From Arthrobacter sp. SLBN-112 (GTDB lineage: Bacteria; Actinomycetota; Actinomycetes; Actinomycetales; Micrococcaceae), in assembly GCF_030944625.1 (NCBI RefSeq), contig NZ_JAUSXY010000001.1, forward strand, positions 248,001-312,000: 64,000 nucleotides of DNA, given 5' to 3'. This document shows positions 1-8,795 of the stretch, in pieces; position 1 is the first letter of the stretch, and every line of letters starts with the position of its first letter. The translations under genes were made by a program, and so were the position numbers. The notes below the pieces were generated by a model. The model was not told the DNA's origin. It worked only from the letters and a program-made list of their open reading frames with translations, and made no database searches.

Positions 1-1194
1 TACAGCGAGGCGCTGGTGGAGCTGCAGCAACGGACCCAAGCCGCGTCCGCAGCCTCCGCCCGTGCCTCGTCCGCGAAGGAACAGCTGGACAAAACCCGGA
101 AACAGGTGGGGCAACTCGCCGGCGACCTCTACCGCAACGGCGGCCTGAACCCGACGCTCGGAACCCTGGCCGGCGGCGGGGACAGCCTGCAGCAGGCCGC
201 CACGCTCGAAGCCCTGTCCGCCAGCCGGAGCCGCGCTTTTGAAGCTGCCGACGCCGCGGCCACCGCGTACCGCTCCCTGACGGCATCCGCAGACGATGCC
301 ACCAAGGCCGCTGACGATGCTGCGAAAACCGCCGAACAGCGGAAGTCCCAGGCCGAAGAGGCCAACGCCGCGCAGGCCAAAGCCGTGGCCGACGCGAAGG
401 CGCAGCGGACCATCCTGGTGGACCAACTGGCGCAGCTCCGCAACACCACCGTGGCGCTGGAATCGGCCCGGGTGGATGCTCTGGACCGGCAGCGTGAAGA
501 AGCCCGGCTTGCGGCATTGTCTGCCGCTGCCGACAAGGCAGCGCAGGACAAAGCGGCACAGGATAAGGCGGCGCAGGACCAGGCCGCCGCGCAGAACACC
601 CCGGCCCGGGACACGACGGCCCAAGACGCAGCGCCCGCTCCCGCCGCTCCGGCACCGGCTGCCCCGGCTCCGGTGGCCGCCCAGCCGCCCGCCGCTCCGG
701 TACCGGCCGCACCCGCTCCCGCGGCCCCCGCCCCCGCTGCTCCTGCCCCGGCCCCTGTTCCGGCCGACCCCGCACCGGCCCCCGCGCCCGCCCCCGCCCC
801 GACGCCCCCGTCAACCGGCGCAGGCACCTACGAGACAGCGATTTCCGTTGCCTTGGGGAAGGTCGGCGCGCCGTACTACTACCAGTGGGGTGGTACCGGG
901 GTGTATGGCTTTGATTGCTCGGGGCTGGTGCAGAATGCCTTCGCCGCCGCCGGGAAGTACCTCCCGCGGACCGCGTCCCAGCAGTACGCTGCCGCCCCTG
1001 TCCACGTTCCGATCTCGCAGGCGCGCCGCGGCGATCTCCTGGTGTGGGGTTCGGCTCCGAACTTCTACCACGTGGCCATCTACCTCGGAAACGGCCAAGT
1101 GGTGCAGGCGCTCAATCCGCAGGAAGGCATCACCGTGTCCAGCATCAGCTCCATGGTGGGGATGGACCTCTACCCCTACGCTGCCCGCTACTGA
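1..1194 (+). CDS. NlpC/P60 family cell-wall hydrolase, 5' partial
   Basis: Secreted peptidoglycan endopeptidase of the C40 (NlpC/P60) type. The frame is open from base 1, so the true start and signal peptide lie left of the window; 397 residues are visible. The N-terminal part is a long Ala/Gln/Lys-rich helical coiled coil with AAQDK repeats (to about residue 190). A Pro/Ala linker (about 200-275) follows, then the catalytic domain with FDCSGLV (Cys at about 305) and YHVAIYLG (His at about 357). A coiled coil plus NlpC domain is the architecture of RipA-like enzymes that cleave peptide stems during cell separation (family knowledge). The substrate is inferred. Confidence 0.9.
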   Translation, partial: YSEALVELQQRTQAASAASARASSAKEQLDKTRKQVGQLAGDLYRNGGLNPTLGTLAGGGDSLQQAATLEALSASRSRAFEAADAAATAYRSLTASADDATKAADDAAKTAEQRKSQAEEANAAQAKAVADAKAQRTILVDQLAQLRNTTVALESARVDALDRQREEARLAALSAAADKAAQDKAAQDKAAQDQAAAQNTPARDTTAQDAAPAPAAPAPAAPAPVAAQPPAAPVPAAPAPAAPAPAAPAPAPVPADPAPAPAPAPAPTPPSTGAGTYETAISVALGKVGAPYYYQWGGTGVYGFDCSGLVQNAFAAAGKYLPRTASQQYAAAPVHVPISQARRGDLLVWGSAPNFYHVAIYLGNGQVVQALNPQEGITVSSISSMVGMDLYPYAARY

Positions 1195-1215
1195 GCCGCA
1201 TTGCGGGGCCCCCAG

Positions 1216-2115
1216 TCAGCTCAGGATGTCCTTGGTGACGAAACGGCCGTACGCCAGCGCCCCGAACACAGCCACGTAGCCCGCCTGGAGCAGTCCGTTG
1301 CTGGCAAACGAGTCCCACAGCACCGGCTGGCGCAACATGTCGCCGAAGCCAAGCCAGTAGTGACTGAACAGCCACGGGTGCAGCCATTCCAGCTGCGGAA
1401 GCTGGTCCAGGACTTCGGAAACAACCGAGACCACCACGGTGGCTGCCATCGCGCCGACAGGGACCACGGTCATGGTGGACAGGAAAAGCCCGATCGCTGA
1501 GAGGCCGGCCAGGGACACGGCGATGTAGGCGGCAATCAGCACTATCCGCACGGCAGCTTCAGCGGGCTGGACCACCCCGCCGGAGAGCAGCGTCACGGGC
1601 CCCACCGGGAAGAGCGCCGCTCCAATGGCCGCCCCCGTCAGGCCGATGGTCAGCGGCGCCACGATGCAGAAGGCCAGTGCACCCACGTACTTGACCAGGA
1701 GCAGCCGCACCCTGCCTGCCGGGGCAACCAGCAGGTAGCGGAGGGTTCCCAGGCTCGCTTCCCCGGCGATCGTGTCGCCGGCCACCACGCCCACCGTGAG
1801 CGGCATGAACAGCGGGACGGACACCAGCATGGCGGTGAAAGCCACAAACAGGCCGTTCTGCGTGATCCGGTCAAGGAAGGCAGGACCGCGCCCGGGCGGG
1901 ACGGCGGACGAGACCTTGACCGCGACGGCGATGAGCACCGGAATGGCGGCCAGGGCCAACAGCAGCGCCCACGTCCGGCGCCGGCTGAACAGGACTTTGA
2001 GTTCCGAGGCCAGCAGCGATATGCCTGAACCGGACATCCTGGCGCTGGACTGCATGGAAGTGTGCTCCGGGGCTGCGGGCGTGGCAGTCCCCGCCTGTGG
2101 GATATCAGCAGGCAT
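1216..2115 (-). CDS. ABC-2 type transporter permease
   Basis: Membrane half of an exporter; 299 residues. It has about six hydrophobic segments, starting with WALLLALAAIPVLIAV after a charged RRR stretch, the arrangement of ABC-2 permeases that work with a separate ATPase. The ATG at 2115 begins one base after the stop codon of the ATPase gene, so the two are translated together; a downstream ATG (MQSSARMSG) is an alternative start. The frame stays open upstream, but that part lies inside the ATPase gene and is rejected. The substrate cannot be read from sequence; ABC-2 systems of this size export drugs, peptides or lipids. Confidence 0.9.
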   Translation of the reverse strand: MPADIPQAGTATPAAPEHTSMQSSARMSGSGISLLASELKVLFSRRRTWALLLALAAIPVLIAVAVKVSSAVPPGRGPAFLDRITQNGLFVAFTAMLVSVPLFMPLTVGVVAGDTIAGEASLGTLRYLLVAPAGRVRLLLVKYVGALAFCIVAPLTIGLTGAAIGAALFPVGPVTLLSGGVVQPAEAAVRIVLIAAYIAVSLAGLSAIGLFLSTMTVVPVGAMAATVVVSVVSEVLDQLPQLEWLHPWLFSHYWLGFGDMLRQPVLWDSFASNGLLQAGYVAVFGALAYGRFVTKDILS

Positions 2116-2116
2116 G

Positions 2117-3244
2117 CTACTGGGCAACGTCGAATCCTTCCCCGGTAAGGGCCACAAAGCGGTCTTCGAGGCTTTCACGCTCGACGGCGAAGCCCCGGAC
2201 ACGCACACCGGCCTGGACCAGGTGCGCCACCACTTCTTCCGGAAGCGGCGCGGATTGCTGCGCCGGGACGCCCAGGGCCGCCACGATGGTTTCGCCGTCC
2301 GGCGACGCCTTACCGGGCTCAGGGTATGGGTGGCCCGTTTGTGCAGATTCCGCACCCACGGTCCCAGGTTGTCCGGGGCCGGGTACGGGTGCCGCTTGCC
2401 CGGGACCCTCCTGTCCAAGTTCCCTTTTCCCGGACCCCGCTGGTCCAGGTTCAGGTGCCAGCCCCAGCCGGGCAAGGACTTGCCGTGCCGCATCGCCGTC
2501 CGGGGTGACCAGCCGGAGCCGGGTGCTGCCGGCCTGCCGGAGCTCGGACAGGGGGCCTTGCGCCACGAGTTTGCCGGCGCTCATCACGGCGGCGTGCGTG
2601 CACATCTGGTCCACCTCGGCCAGCAGGTGGCTGGAGACGAAAACAGTGGTGCCCTCGTGGGCCAGGGACCGGACCAGATTGCGCACCTCACGGGTTCCTT
2701 GCGGATCCAGCCCGTTGGTGGGCTCGTCGAGCACCAACAGGTCCCGGGGCGAGAGCAAGGCGTTGGCTATGCCCAGCCGCTGCTTCATCCCCAACGAGTA
2801 CGCGTGGACGCGCTTCCCGGCCGCATGCTCCAGGCCCACCCGTTCCAAGGCACGTTCCACCCTGGCCTTGCGGGTGGCCGGAATGGTGTGCCGCCCGGCG
2901 GCATCGAGCCGGTGGAGGTTGGCGGCCCCGGAGAGGAACGGGTAGAACGCCGGCCCTTCCACCAGGGCGCCGACCCGCGGCAACACGTCGTGGAACTCAT
3001 CGGGCATCTGCCGGCCGAGCAGGTTCACCGTTCCGGCGGACGCGGCAGCCAGCCCCAGCAGCATGCGGATGGTGGTGGTTTTGCCGGACCCGTTGGGCCC
3101 CAGGAAACCGAACACCGCACCGTGCGGGACGGCAAGGTCCACAGCGTCGACGGCAGTCTGGTGGCCGAACCGCTTGCTCAGGCCATGGGTCTCGATCGCC
3201 AGCCCGTCAGTCACCGGACCAGCGCCCGCCCGGCCGGCACTCAC
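2117..3244 (-). CDS. ABC transporter ATP-binding protein
   Basis: ATPase partner of the ABC-2 permease; 375 residues. Visible motifs are the Walker A GPNGSGKTT, the signature region YSLGMKQRLG and the Walker B LLVLDEPTNGLDPQG followed by a switch His in SSHLL. The GTG start at 3244 overlaps the stop of the upstream lipoprotein-carrier-like gene by four bases (GTGA). Unusual: a Gly/Pro-rich insertion of about 65 residues (roughly 258-320) splits the C-terminal accessory region and makes the protein longer than the usual 300-310 residues. Its role is unknown. Confidence 0.93.
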   Translation of the reverse strand: MSAGRAGAGPVTDGLAIETHGLSKRFGHQTAVDAVDLAVPHGAVFGFLGPNGSGKTTTIRMLLGLAAASAGTVNLLGRQMPDEFHDVLPRVGALVEGPAFYPFLSGAANLHRLDAAGRHTIPATRKARVERALERVGLEHAAGKRVHAYSLGMKQRLGIANALLSPRDLLVLDEPTNGLDPQGTREVRNLVRSLAHEGTTVFVSSHLLAEVDQMCTHAAVMSAGKLVAQGPLSELRQAGSTRLRLVTPDGDAARQVLARLGLAPEPGPAGSGKRELGQEGPGQAAPVPGPGQPGTVGAESAQTGHPYPEPGKASPDGETIVAALGVPAQQSAPLPEEVVAHLVQAGVRVRGFAVERESLEDRFVALTGEGFDVAQ

Positions 3245-4434
3245 CGAGCTGCTGCCGCTGCGGCCTGCAGCCTCTCCGGCGGCACCATGCCTGCGAAGAT
3301 CCGGCCGTCGTCGGTGATCAGCACGTTCAGCAGGGCGGTGGAGAGCAGCCGGCCGCCCGGCACGGCGACTGCGGCCTGGGACAGCAGCGGATCGCTCAGC
3401 AGTGATTGGGCGGCTGGGCCGGATGCGCCGGGTGCCGTGCCCACCACGGTTTCCCAGCCGGTGCCGGCCACGGAGACGTGTGCCTTGGCCTCGAGCTGCG
3501 GCAGCAACTGGTCCGGGCTGGTCATCGGCCCGGGATGGGGAGCATCTGCTGGTTCATGGGTCTTGGCTGGAACCGGCACGTCCTTTACCGTGCTGCCGGG
3601 CGGTGGCGTGAAGCTGAACAGGGACTGGTCCGGTGCGTCCAGGGAGAGCGCGGTGAAGCCGGAACGGAACGCGGGCTTGTCCGCTCCGCGGGCGGTCACC
3701 TGGACGGACAGTGGCATGCCGGTTTGGCCGTCCACGGCGATGGCCACTTTGCCCACCAGCGTGGCATCCGTGCGGGGCTCAATTACCAGGTTGTAGGCGC
3801 TGCGCCCGGCCACGACGACATCCGGCCCCACGGTGACGGCTGTGGTGGGATCGACTTTAGACAGGAACTGCTGCGCCAGGTCGCCCGGCGCGGGAAGGCC
3901 GGGTGCGCCCTGCGCGTCCTTCGAGGGCGACGGATCCTGGGTTTTTGCCGGCAGCGTCAGGTGCTCTGCGGTGTTGTCCTTCGATGAGTAGAACCAGACG
4001 TCATTGCCGTGCCGGACCACGTCCCGCTCGGCCAACTGGTCCACTACCTGCACGCGGGCGTTGTCCTTGCCGTCGACGTAGATGCGTGCCGTGTGCCGGC
4101 CGGACAAGAGCTCAATCACGGAAGCGGCGCTCCCGGCTGATGCAGGGGCGGAGGTCTTCCCGGCGGCCGGAAGCTCCGGGAGGCCCAGTTCGGCAACCTG
4201 CTCCAGGGTTCCTGAGAAGGTGTGGACCTGATGGGTGCCCACCAGTTCCAGGACTTGTGCAGGGGTTTTCGCGGGAAGCGGGTCTCCGGCGCTGGCCGGC
4301 AGGGACCCGGTGAGGGCGCCCACCGCGATCACCACCGGGGCCGCGGCGGCAGGCATCCACCGAAGCCATGTCCGGCGGCTCAATCTGCTGCGCTGCTGCA
4401 ACTCTCCACTGGAATCCAGCGTGTTGGAACCCAT
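3241..4434 (-). CDS. LolA/RseB-like exported protein
   Basis: 397-residue exported protein. A basic N-terminus (LSRRTWLRW) is followed by a hydrophobic segment ending ALTGSLPASA, a signal peptide or anchor. The rest resembles actinobacterial proteins with the LolA/MucB-RseB fold, which bind lipids or sense envelope state (family knowledge); VWFYSSKDNTAEHL and VVAGRSAYNLVIEPR are typical of that group. It is translationally coupled to the ABC ATPase downstream, so it may feed or regulate that exporter (inference). Its start lies nine bases after the stop of the PEP-synthase-like gene, so all may share one transcript. Confidence 0.75.
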   Translation of the reverse strand: MGSNTLDSSGELQQRSRLSRRTWLRWMPAAAAPVVIAVGALTGSLPASAGDPLPAKTPAQVLELVGTHQVHTFSGTLEQVAELGLPELPAAGKTSAPASAGSAASVIELLSGRHTARIYVDGKDNARVQVVDQLAERDVVRHGNDVWFYSSKDNTAEHLTLPAKTQDPSPSKDAQGAPGLPAPGDLAQQFLSKVDPTTAVTVGPDVVVAGRSAYNLVIEPRTDATLVGKVAIAVDGQTGMPLSVQVTARGADKPAFRSGFTALSLDAPDQSLFSFTPPPGSTVKDVPVPAKTHEPADAPHPGPMTSPDQLLPQLEAKAHVSVAGTGWETVVGTAPGASGPAAQSLLSDPLLSQAAVAVPGGRLLSTALLNVLITDDGRIFAGMVPPERLQAAAAAAR

Positions 4435-4443
4435 AGATCAAGG

Positions 4444-6507
4444 TTACGCCCGCGCGGCCGGGTCCGTGCCGGTATGGGTCCCTAAACCTGCGGCCGGGGC
4501 CTGGCGTTCCGGCACTACGGTTCCGGCACCGCCGTCGACCGCTACCCTCTGGCCGGTGGTTATCAGCCTGGTGGCGTCCGCCACCCCGACCACCGCGGGA
4601 ATGCCGTATTCCCGGGCCACGACGGCACCGTGGGAGTTGGCGCCGCCCATCTCCATCACCAGCCCGCCCGCAGTGAGGAACAACGGCGTCCACCCGGGGT
4701 CCGTGGACGGAGCAACCAGGATTTCGCCCGGCTCAAGATGGGCACCGACGGGGTCCAGGACCACCCGTGCCGCCGCCGTCACCATCCCTGCCGACGCGGG
4801 ACTTCCTGCCAGCGTTCCGTCCGCAATCCCGACGGCGGTGCGCACGGCTTCGGGCTCGGTGCCGTCGGAGAGGAGTACCCGGGGAATATGGTGGCGGCCG
4901 AGCTCCCTGCGGTAGTCGGGCTGCCGGGCCGCCACCAGCGCCCGGAAGTCCGGGAGCGTTGCTCCGCGATCCCCTGTCTCACCGGCAAGTGCCTGACGCG
5001 CCTCGGCGAAGTCCAGGAAGAAGACATCATCCGGGCACTCGAGGGCCCCGGCCTCCGCCAGCTCGGCGCCTACTCGACGCAGTTGCCGGCGGACCTCTCC
5101 AAGGCCAACCACAAGTTGGTACTTGGGCAGTTCACGCAGGCCGGCGAAGAGCCGTGCCCTGCGCAGGGCGGCCCGCACCAGCATTCCCCTGATTCTGCCG
5201 CGCCCGGCTGCGCGGGCAACGAGCCGGTCCACCCGCGCTTCAGCGTCCTCGGCTGCCTTGCTGAACAGCAGGTCCGGCGCGAGGGCAGGATTCTCCAGCC
5301 GGAGGTAGTTGGCCAGGATGCCCAGGATGTGCGCGGGCTCTTCCGACCAGCGTGGCAGCCCGACATCGATTTCAGCCACTGCCCGGTGTCCGTACCGGTC
5401 AAGGAACCTTCCCAGTCCGGCGTCCAGGCGTGCGGGCAGCCTGCCGGCCTTGAAATCTTCCGCCAGGGCGGCTGGATCCGACGCCATCAGGGCGGCGCAC
5501 GACTCGCCATCATCCTTGATGGCCGTTGCGAGGCGCCACAGTTCAAGGTCCATCTCCGTGGTGACATTGTTGGCCAGGCCCCGGATAACAGGTTGCAGTT
5601 CATCCCACGCGTCACCGCCAAGGAGTTTTCCCGCGATGCCCAGCATGGCGAAACCCACCAGGGGAACGGGAAGTATGGCCGGAACAATCGAAAACAGGCG
5701 GGAACCGAGGAGGGCCTCGATGTGGTCCAGCCGGGCCAGGGTTCCGGCGCCGTCGCCGGGGGCCATCGATGCTTCGAAGTCCCGGGTAAAACGGTCCAGC
5801 CTGCGGAGGGCTGCCTCGGGCCGGAGCAGTGACCGGAGTATGGCTTGGGGAACCTTGGCACGCACTGCTGCCGGGCCTGCGTGGCGGAGGAGCCCGAAGG
5901 GCGTCCTGCTGGTCACCGCAAAGGCAGGGTCGTCGAACAATTGACGCATGACCGCCGCGGACCGGGCTTCCATGACGTCAAAGACCCGGGGAACGATGCG
6001 GCGGCCCACAGCACTGCGGAGGGGGGTGGTGAAGTCGATGTACATCCGCTGCCCGGCCTCGGCGTACGGGGACGGCCCCCGCCGGGGTTCGGGAACCGGG
6101 AACCGTGCGGCCGTGGCCACAGACGAGGCGACAAGGCGCAACGCGGCGAGCCCCATGGGGGTGAGTGGCCGGGTAAGCCCCTGTGCCAGGCTGAAGCAGA
6201 GGTACGCCCGGGTACCGCCGGCATCGTGCCCGCGCTGCCGGACGCCGTCGGCCGCCCCGTTGCTTTCCGGGACCGGGTACAGGGTGGTGATGGGCCGGGA
6301 TTGCGTCAGCCACAGGGTGCCGGCGTTGTCGATGGCCCACTCGGTGTCCTGCGGAGCGCCGAAATGCTCTTCGGCCTGCAGGCCGAGCCTCGCCAGGGCC
6401 GCCAGCTGCCGTTCCGTCAGGCAGGAAGTTCCGGTGCCGCCCGGCGACTGCCGGGTCGCCGTGCCGCCGCCGGGAAGGGGCCTGATTTCAACGCCCCTTC
6501 CCACCAA
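4444..6507 (-). CDS. PEP synthase-like protein, C-terminal part of a frameshifted gene
   Basis: Second part of a gene for a PEP-utilising enzyme (PEP synthase or rifampin-phosphotransferase-like). It starts with the end of the ATP-grasp domain, including WAIDNAGTLWLTQSRPI, continues through a long helical middle region and ends in the swivelling phosphohistidine domain with GGANSHGAVVAREYGIPAV, whose His carries the phosphate in this family. The reading frame overlaps the upstream fragment by 20 bases in a different phase and has no proper start or ribosome site; the only nearby initiator is a TTG at 6507. Deleting one base near 6490-6500 would join both parts into a protein of about 945 residues. 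Confidence 0.8.
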   Translation of the reverse strand: MVGRGVEIRPLPGGGTATRQSPGGTGTSCLTERQLAALARLGLQAEEHFGAPQDTEWAIDNAGTLWLTQSRPITTLYPVPESNGAADGVRQRGHDAGGTRAYLCFSLAQGLTRPLTPMGLAALRLVASSVATAARFPVPEPRRGPSPYAEAGQRMYIDFTTPLRSAVGRRIVPRVFDVMEARSAAVMRQLFDDPAFAVTSRTPFGLLRHAGPAAVRAKVPQAILRSLLRPEAALRRLDRFTRDFEASMAPGDGAGTLARLDHIEALLGSRLFSIVPAILPVPLVGFAMLGIAGKLLGGDAWDELQPVIRGLANNVTTEMDLELWRLATAIKDDGESCAALMASDPAALAEDFKAGRLPARLDAGLGRFLDRYGHRAVAEIDVGLPRWSEEPAHILGILANYLRLENPALAPDLLFSKAAEDAEARVDRLVARAAGRGRIRGMLVRAALRRARLFAGLRELPKYQLVVGLGEVRRQLRRVGAELAEAGALECPDDVFFLDFAEARQALAGETGDRGATLPDFRALVAARQPDYRRELGRHHIPRVLLSDGTEPEAVRTAVGIADGTLAGSPASAGMVTAAARVVLDPVGAHLEPGEILVAPSTDPGWTPLFLTAGGLVMEMGGANSHGAVVAREYGIPAVVGVADATRLITTGQRVAVDGGAGTVVPERQAPAAGLGTHTGTDPAARA

Positions 6508-7303
6508 GCCGCTGTTCCACCACTTTGCCTGTCACGCCGTCCACCACGAAGTGGTCCGGGTTGACGGCGCCGGAGACGACGGCTTCGCCGAGGCCCGGCG
6601 CGGCGTCGATGACGATCTGCCGGCGCCGCCCGGTGAGTGGGTTTGCCGTGAACATGACCCCTGCCGTGTCTGCGTCCACCATCCGCTGGACCACCACGGC
6701 CAGGGCCACTCCGGCCGGGTCGATACCAAGGCTTGCCCGGTAGGCAGTTGCGCGGTCAGTCCAGAGCGAGGCCCAACAATTGCGGACAGCCTCAAGGACG
6801 GCTTCCGCTCCGACGACATTGAGGTAGGTGTCCTGCTGGCCGGCGAAACTCGCAAACGGCAGGTCTTCGGCGGTGGCGGAGGACCGTACCGCCACCGGTA
6901 CGCTCGGCCCCATGGCAGCGTAGGCCTGCTTAACAGCCTCGGATACTGCTGCCGGGAGCGGCGCCGCCAGGATTGCGGCGCGCGCGGTTCCGGCCAGCCC
7001 GTCCAGGAGGTCCGGCTCCTTGAAGGCTGGACTGTGGCCCGTGGCCCGTGCTGCTGCCTGCAGGGCTGCGTAAACCTCCGCGAGGGCGGGAAGGACGGGA
7101 TCGGGGGCACCGACCACCTGCCAGTATGCATCGGTGGTCAGGCAGAAACCTTCCGGGACGGGCAGCCCGGCGGACAGCAACTCGCCGAGGTTCGCGGCCT
7201 TGCCGCCCACGAGGGCCAGCATTCCGGCGTCGAGCGCGGCCAGCCCCAGGACCGGCCCGGCATCCCCGCGGGTGCCCGGCGACGGTACCCCGTGCTGCTC
7301 CAT
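6488..7303 (-). CDS. PEP synthase-like protein, N-terminal part of a frameshifted gene
   Basis: First part of the split PEP-utilising enzyme; 271 residues of the ATP/pyruvate-binding domain. Typical motifs are LVGGKAANLGELLSAGLPVP near the N-terminus, VAVRSSATAEDLPFASFAGQ in the middle and VMFTANPLTGRRRQIVIDA near the end. Translation stops right after KVVEQRLGGKGR, where family members continue into the remaining domains; that continuation is present in another frame directly after. The ATG at 7303 lies 33 bases after the universal stress protein gene, suggesting co-transcription. It may be a true pseudogene or a one-base sequence error. Confidence 0.82.
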   Translation of the reverse strand: MEQHGVPSPGTRGDAGPVLGLAALDAGMLALVGGKAANLGELLSAGLPVPEGFCLTTDAYWQVVGAPDPVLPALAEVYAALQAAARATGHSPAFKEPDLLDGLAGTARAAILAAPLPAAVSEAVKQAYAAMGPSVPVAVRSSATAEDLPFASFAGQQDTYLNVVGAEAVLEAVRNCWASLWTDRATAYRASLGIDPAGVALAVVVQRMVDADTAGVMFTANPLTGRRRQIVIDAAPGLGEAVVSGAVNPDHFVVDGVTGKVVEQRLGGKGR

Positions 7304-7336
7304 GGTGTGGCTGCCTTGCCGGCGGATCTGTTGTGC

Positions 7337-8377
7337 CTAGGCGGCGTCGCCCAGGATGGGCCCGAACCGTGCGCGGTCGGCCAAGCGGGAGTCTTCCCTG
7401 TCCGGGACCACCATGACCGGCCCCTTGGCGTGATGGAGCACGCCGTCCGATGTTGAGCCGAGGAGCATGCCGGTGAAGCCGCCGCGGCCGCGGGTGCCCA
7501 CCACCACCAGCTCCACGTGCCTGCTCTCCTCCACGAGCACATCGACGGGCGAACCGTCCTTCAGCTCGTAGTCGGCCTGCAAGCGGGGATAATGGCTGCG
7601 GAGCCAGGCCATGCCGGCGTCCAAAGTGACCCGGATGTCCTCAAACAGGGCCTTCCGGTCCATCGGCGCGGGAACCCAGGCCAAGGATCCGCTGTACTGA
7701 GGGACGGCACAGACCACGCGCAGCGCGGCGCCGAGGCGTTCGGCCTGGTCAGCCGCTTCAAGGACAGCGACCCGGGCCTGCTCCGAGCCGTCGACGCCCA
7801 CCACCACGACGTTCTCCACCTGCCGGTGCCCGGACTTGGCCTGCTCTGCCTTGATGCGCCGGTCCTCGGTGGTCTCGCCGAGGCGATCAGAACAGAACAG
7901 GGGCACCGTAACCGTGGGGCATTTCGCGTGCGCAGGCAGGGCACTGCTGACCGAACCCAGGAGCCGGCCCACGAAGCCGCCACGGCCGCGGGTGCCCACC
8001 ACCAGGAGCTCGGCGGTTTCGGAGATCTCCAGCAGCACTCCGGCGGCGTCACCGTTCTCCACCGAGGAGCTGACCTCGACGTCGTACATGGAAACCTTCT
8101 CGAGGGCCTGTTTGGCGATGGCCTCGGCCCCCTCGCGGATGACTGAGTCATCCACGGTGGCGTAGCCGCCGTCCAGGCCGGACGCGGCGAAGATCGGCAC
8201 CGCATAGGCGGTCACGATGTGGAGGGGACGACGGCGGCGCTGGGCCTCCCGCGCGGCCCACACCAGGGCGCACTGGCCGTGCTCAGAGCCATCGACGCCT
8301 ACCACGATGCCTTCGGGAGCGGCCGGAGAACCACCACCGTCCGGGGCCGGGTCCGGATGCAACTCTTGTGAGCCCAT
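7337..8377 (-). CDS. Universal stress protein, two UspA domains
   Basis: 346-residue cytoplasmic protein with two tandem Usp folds. Each has the ATP-binding signature GTRGRGGF followed by LLGS, at about 110-125 and again near 300. Double-domain Usp proteins bind ATP and are induced in starvation, hypoxia or oxidative stress (family knowledge). The ATG at 8377 is chosen because GAGGAGG sits nine bases upstream; the open frame continues 30 codons further without a ribosome site. It leads the transcript that continues into the PEP-synthase-like gene, a pairing that suggests a role in energy shortage (inference). Confidence 0.92.
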   Translation of the reverse strand: MGSQELHPDPAPDGGGSPAAPEGIVVGVDGSEHGQCALVWAAREAQRRRRPLHIVTAYAVPIFAASGLDGGYATVDDSVIREGAEAIAKQALEKVSMYDVEVSSSVENGDAAGVLLEISETAELLVVGTRGRGGFVGRLLGSVSSALPAHAKCPTVTVPLFCSDRLGETTEDRRIKAEQAKSGHRQVENVVVVGVDGSEQARVAVLEAADQAERLGAALRVVCAVPQYSGSLAWVPAPMDRKALFEDIRVTLDAGMAWLRSHYPRLQADYELKDGSPVDVLVEESRHVELVVVGTRGRGGFTGMLLGSTSDGVLHHAKGPVMVVPDREDSRLADRARFGPILGDAA

Positions 8378-8550
8378 GGGGGCCGCCTCCTCGCGATACT
8401 GCCTGATGTTGCGGCTATTCTGCCAGAAAACGGCCCGGGTCCCGTGCACCCCGTCCCGCTGCCGCAACGGCGGGAAAAAGGCCGCCTCCGTTTCCCACTA
8501 TTCTCCGTCCCATGCGGCTTAGCAAGCCTGTTCAGGGGCGGGAACGAGGG

Positions 8551-8559
8551 TTATCCACA
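8551..8559 (+). promoter_or_regulatory. Isolated DnaA-box-like site
   Basis: TTATCCACA matches the strong DnaA box consensus exactly. Only one copy is present and no dnaA or dnaN gene is near, so it is not an origin. It could be a chance match or a DnaA-controlled promoter element for the flanking genes. Confidence 0.3.
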
Positions 8560-8744
8560 GGCTCTTGGGCCGGTCGCGGAAAGCGCCTTCATTACGGCAG
8601 GAATGTTTTGTCCAATGGGCTATTCACGGCCGCAATTGTTCTGTAGTCTTCAGGACATTGTTGGTCCGGGACACCAGCTGCAACTTCCTGTCAGGGATGG
8701 CCCGGCCATGCGCTGCGACCGTACTTGGGGGTACCGGGACGCGA

Positions 8745-8762
8745 GCCGGCGAGGTCGCCGGC
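8745..8762 (+). repeat. Perfect 8-bp-arm palindrome in the flavoprotein leader
   Basis: GCCGGCGA-GG-TCGCCGGC, ending about 17 bases before the ribosome site of the flavoprotein gene. It can fold into a tight hairpin or serve as a dimeric operator. No regulator can be assigned. Confidence 0.4.
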
Positions 8763-8795
8763 AACCTGCCGAAGCTTCGAAGGAGGGAAACTGCA

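Larger units (their letters stand above)
8378..8795 (+). other. Intergenic region, 418 bases, divergent promoters
   Basis: No gene seen. It separates the universal stress protein (minus) from the small flavoprotein (plus). It contains one perfect DnaA-box-like site (8551-8559) and a palindrome (8745-8762) in the presumed leader of the flavoprotein gene. The left 100 bases include the stress protein ribosome site. Promoters for both genes must lie here, but no strong -35/-10 pair stands out. Confidence 0.6.

Noticed and set aside
129..827. Minus-strand open frame opposite the Pro/Ala linker of the NlpC/P60 gene
   Set aside because: It only reflects the repeated GCC/CCG codons of the linker.
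1772..3796. A 674-codon plus-strand open frame across the ABC transporter and LolA-like genes
   Set aside because: Its product is low-complexity and Arg/Pro/Gly-rich with no domain, and the opposite strand carries three real genes with clear motifs. Such frames are common where GC content is high.
8551..8559. DnaA box as a replication origin
   Set aside because: Single box, no AT-rich unwinding region, and no dnaA/dnaN neighbours.
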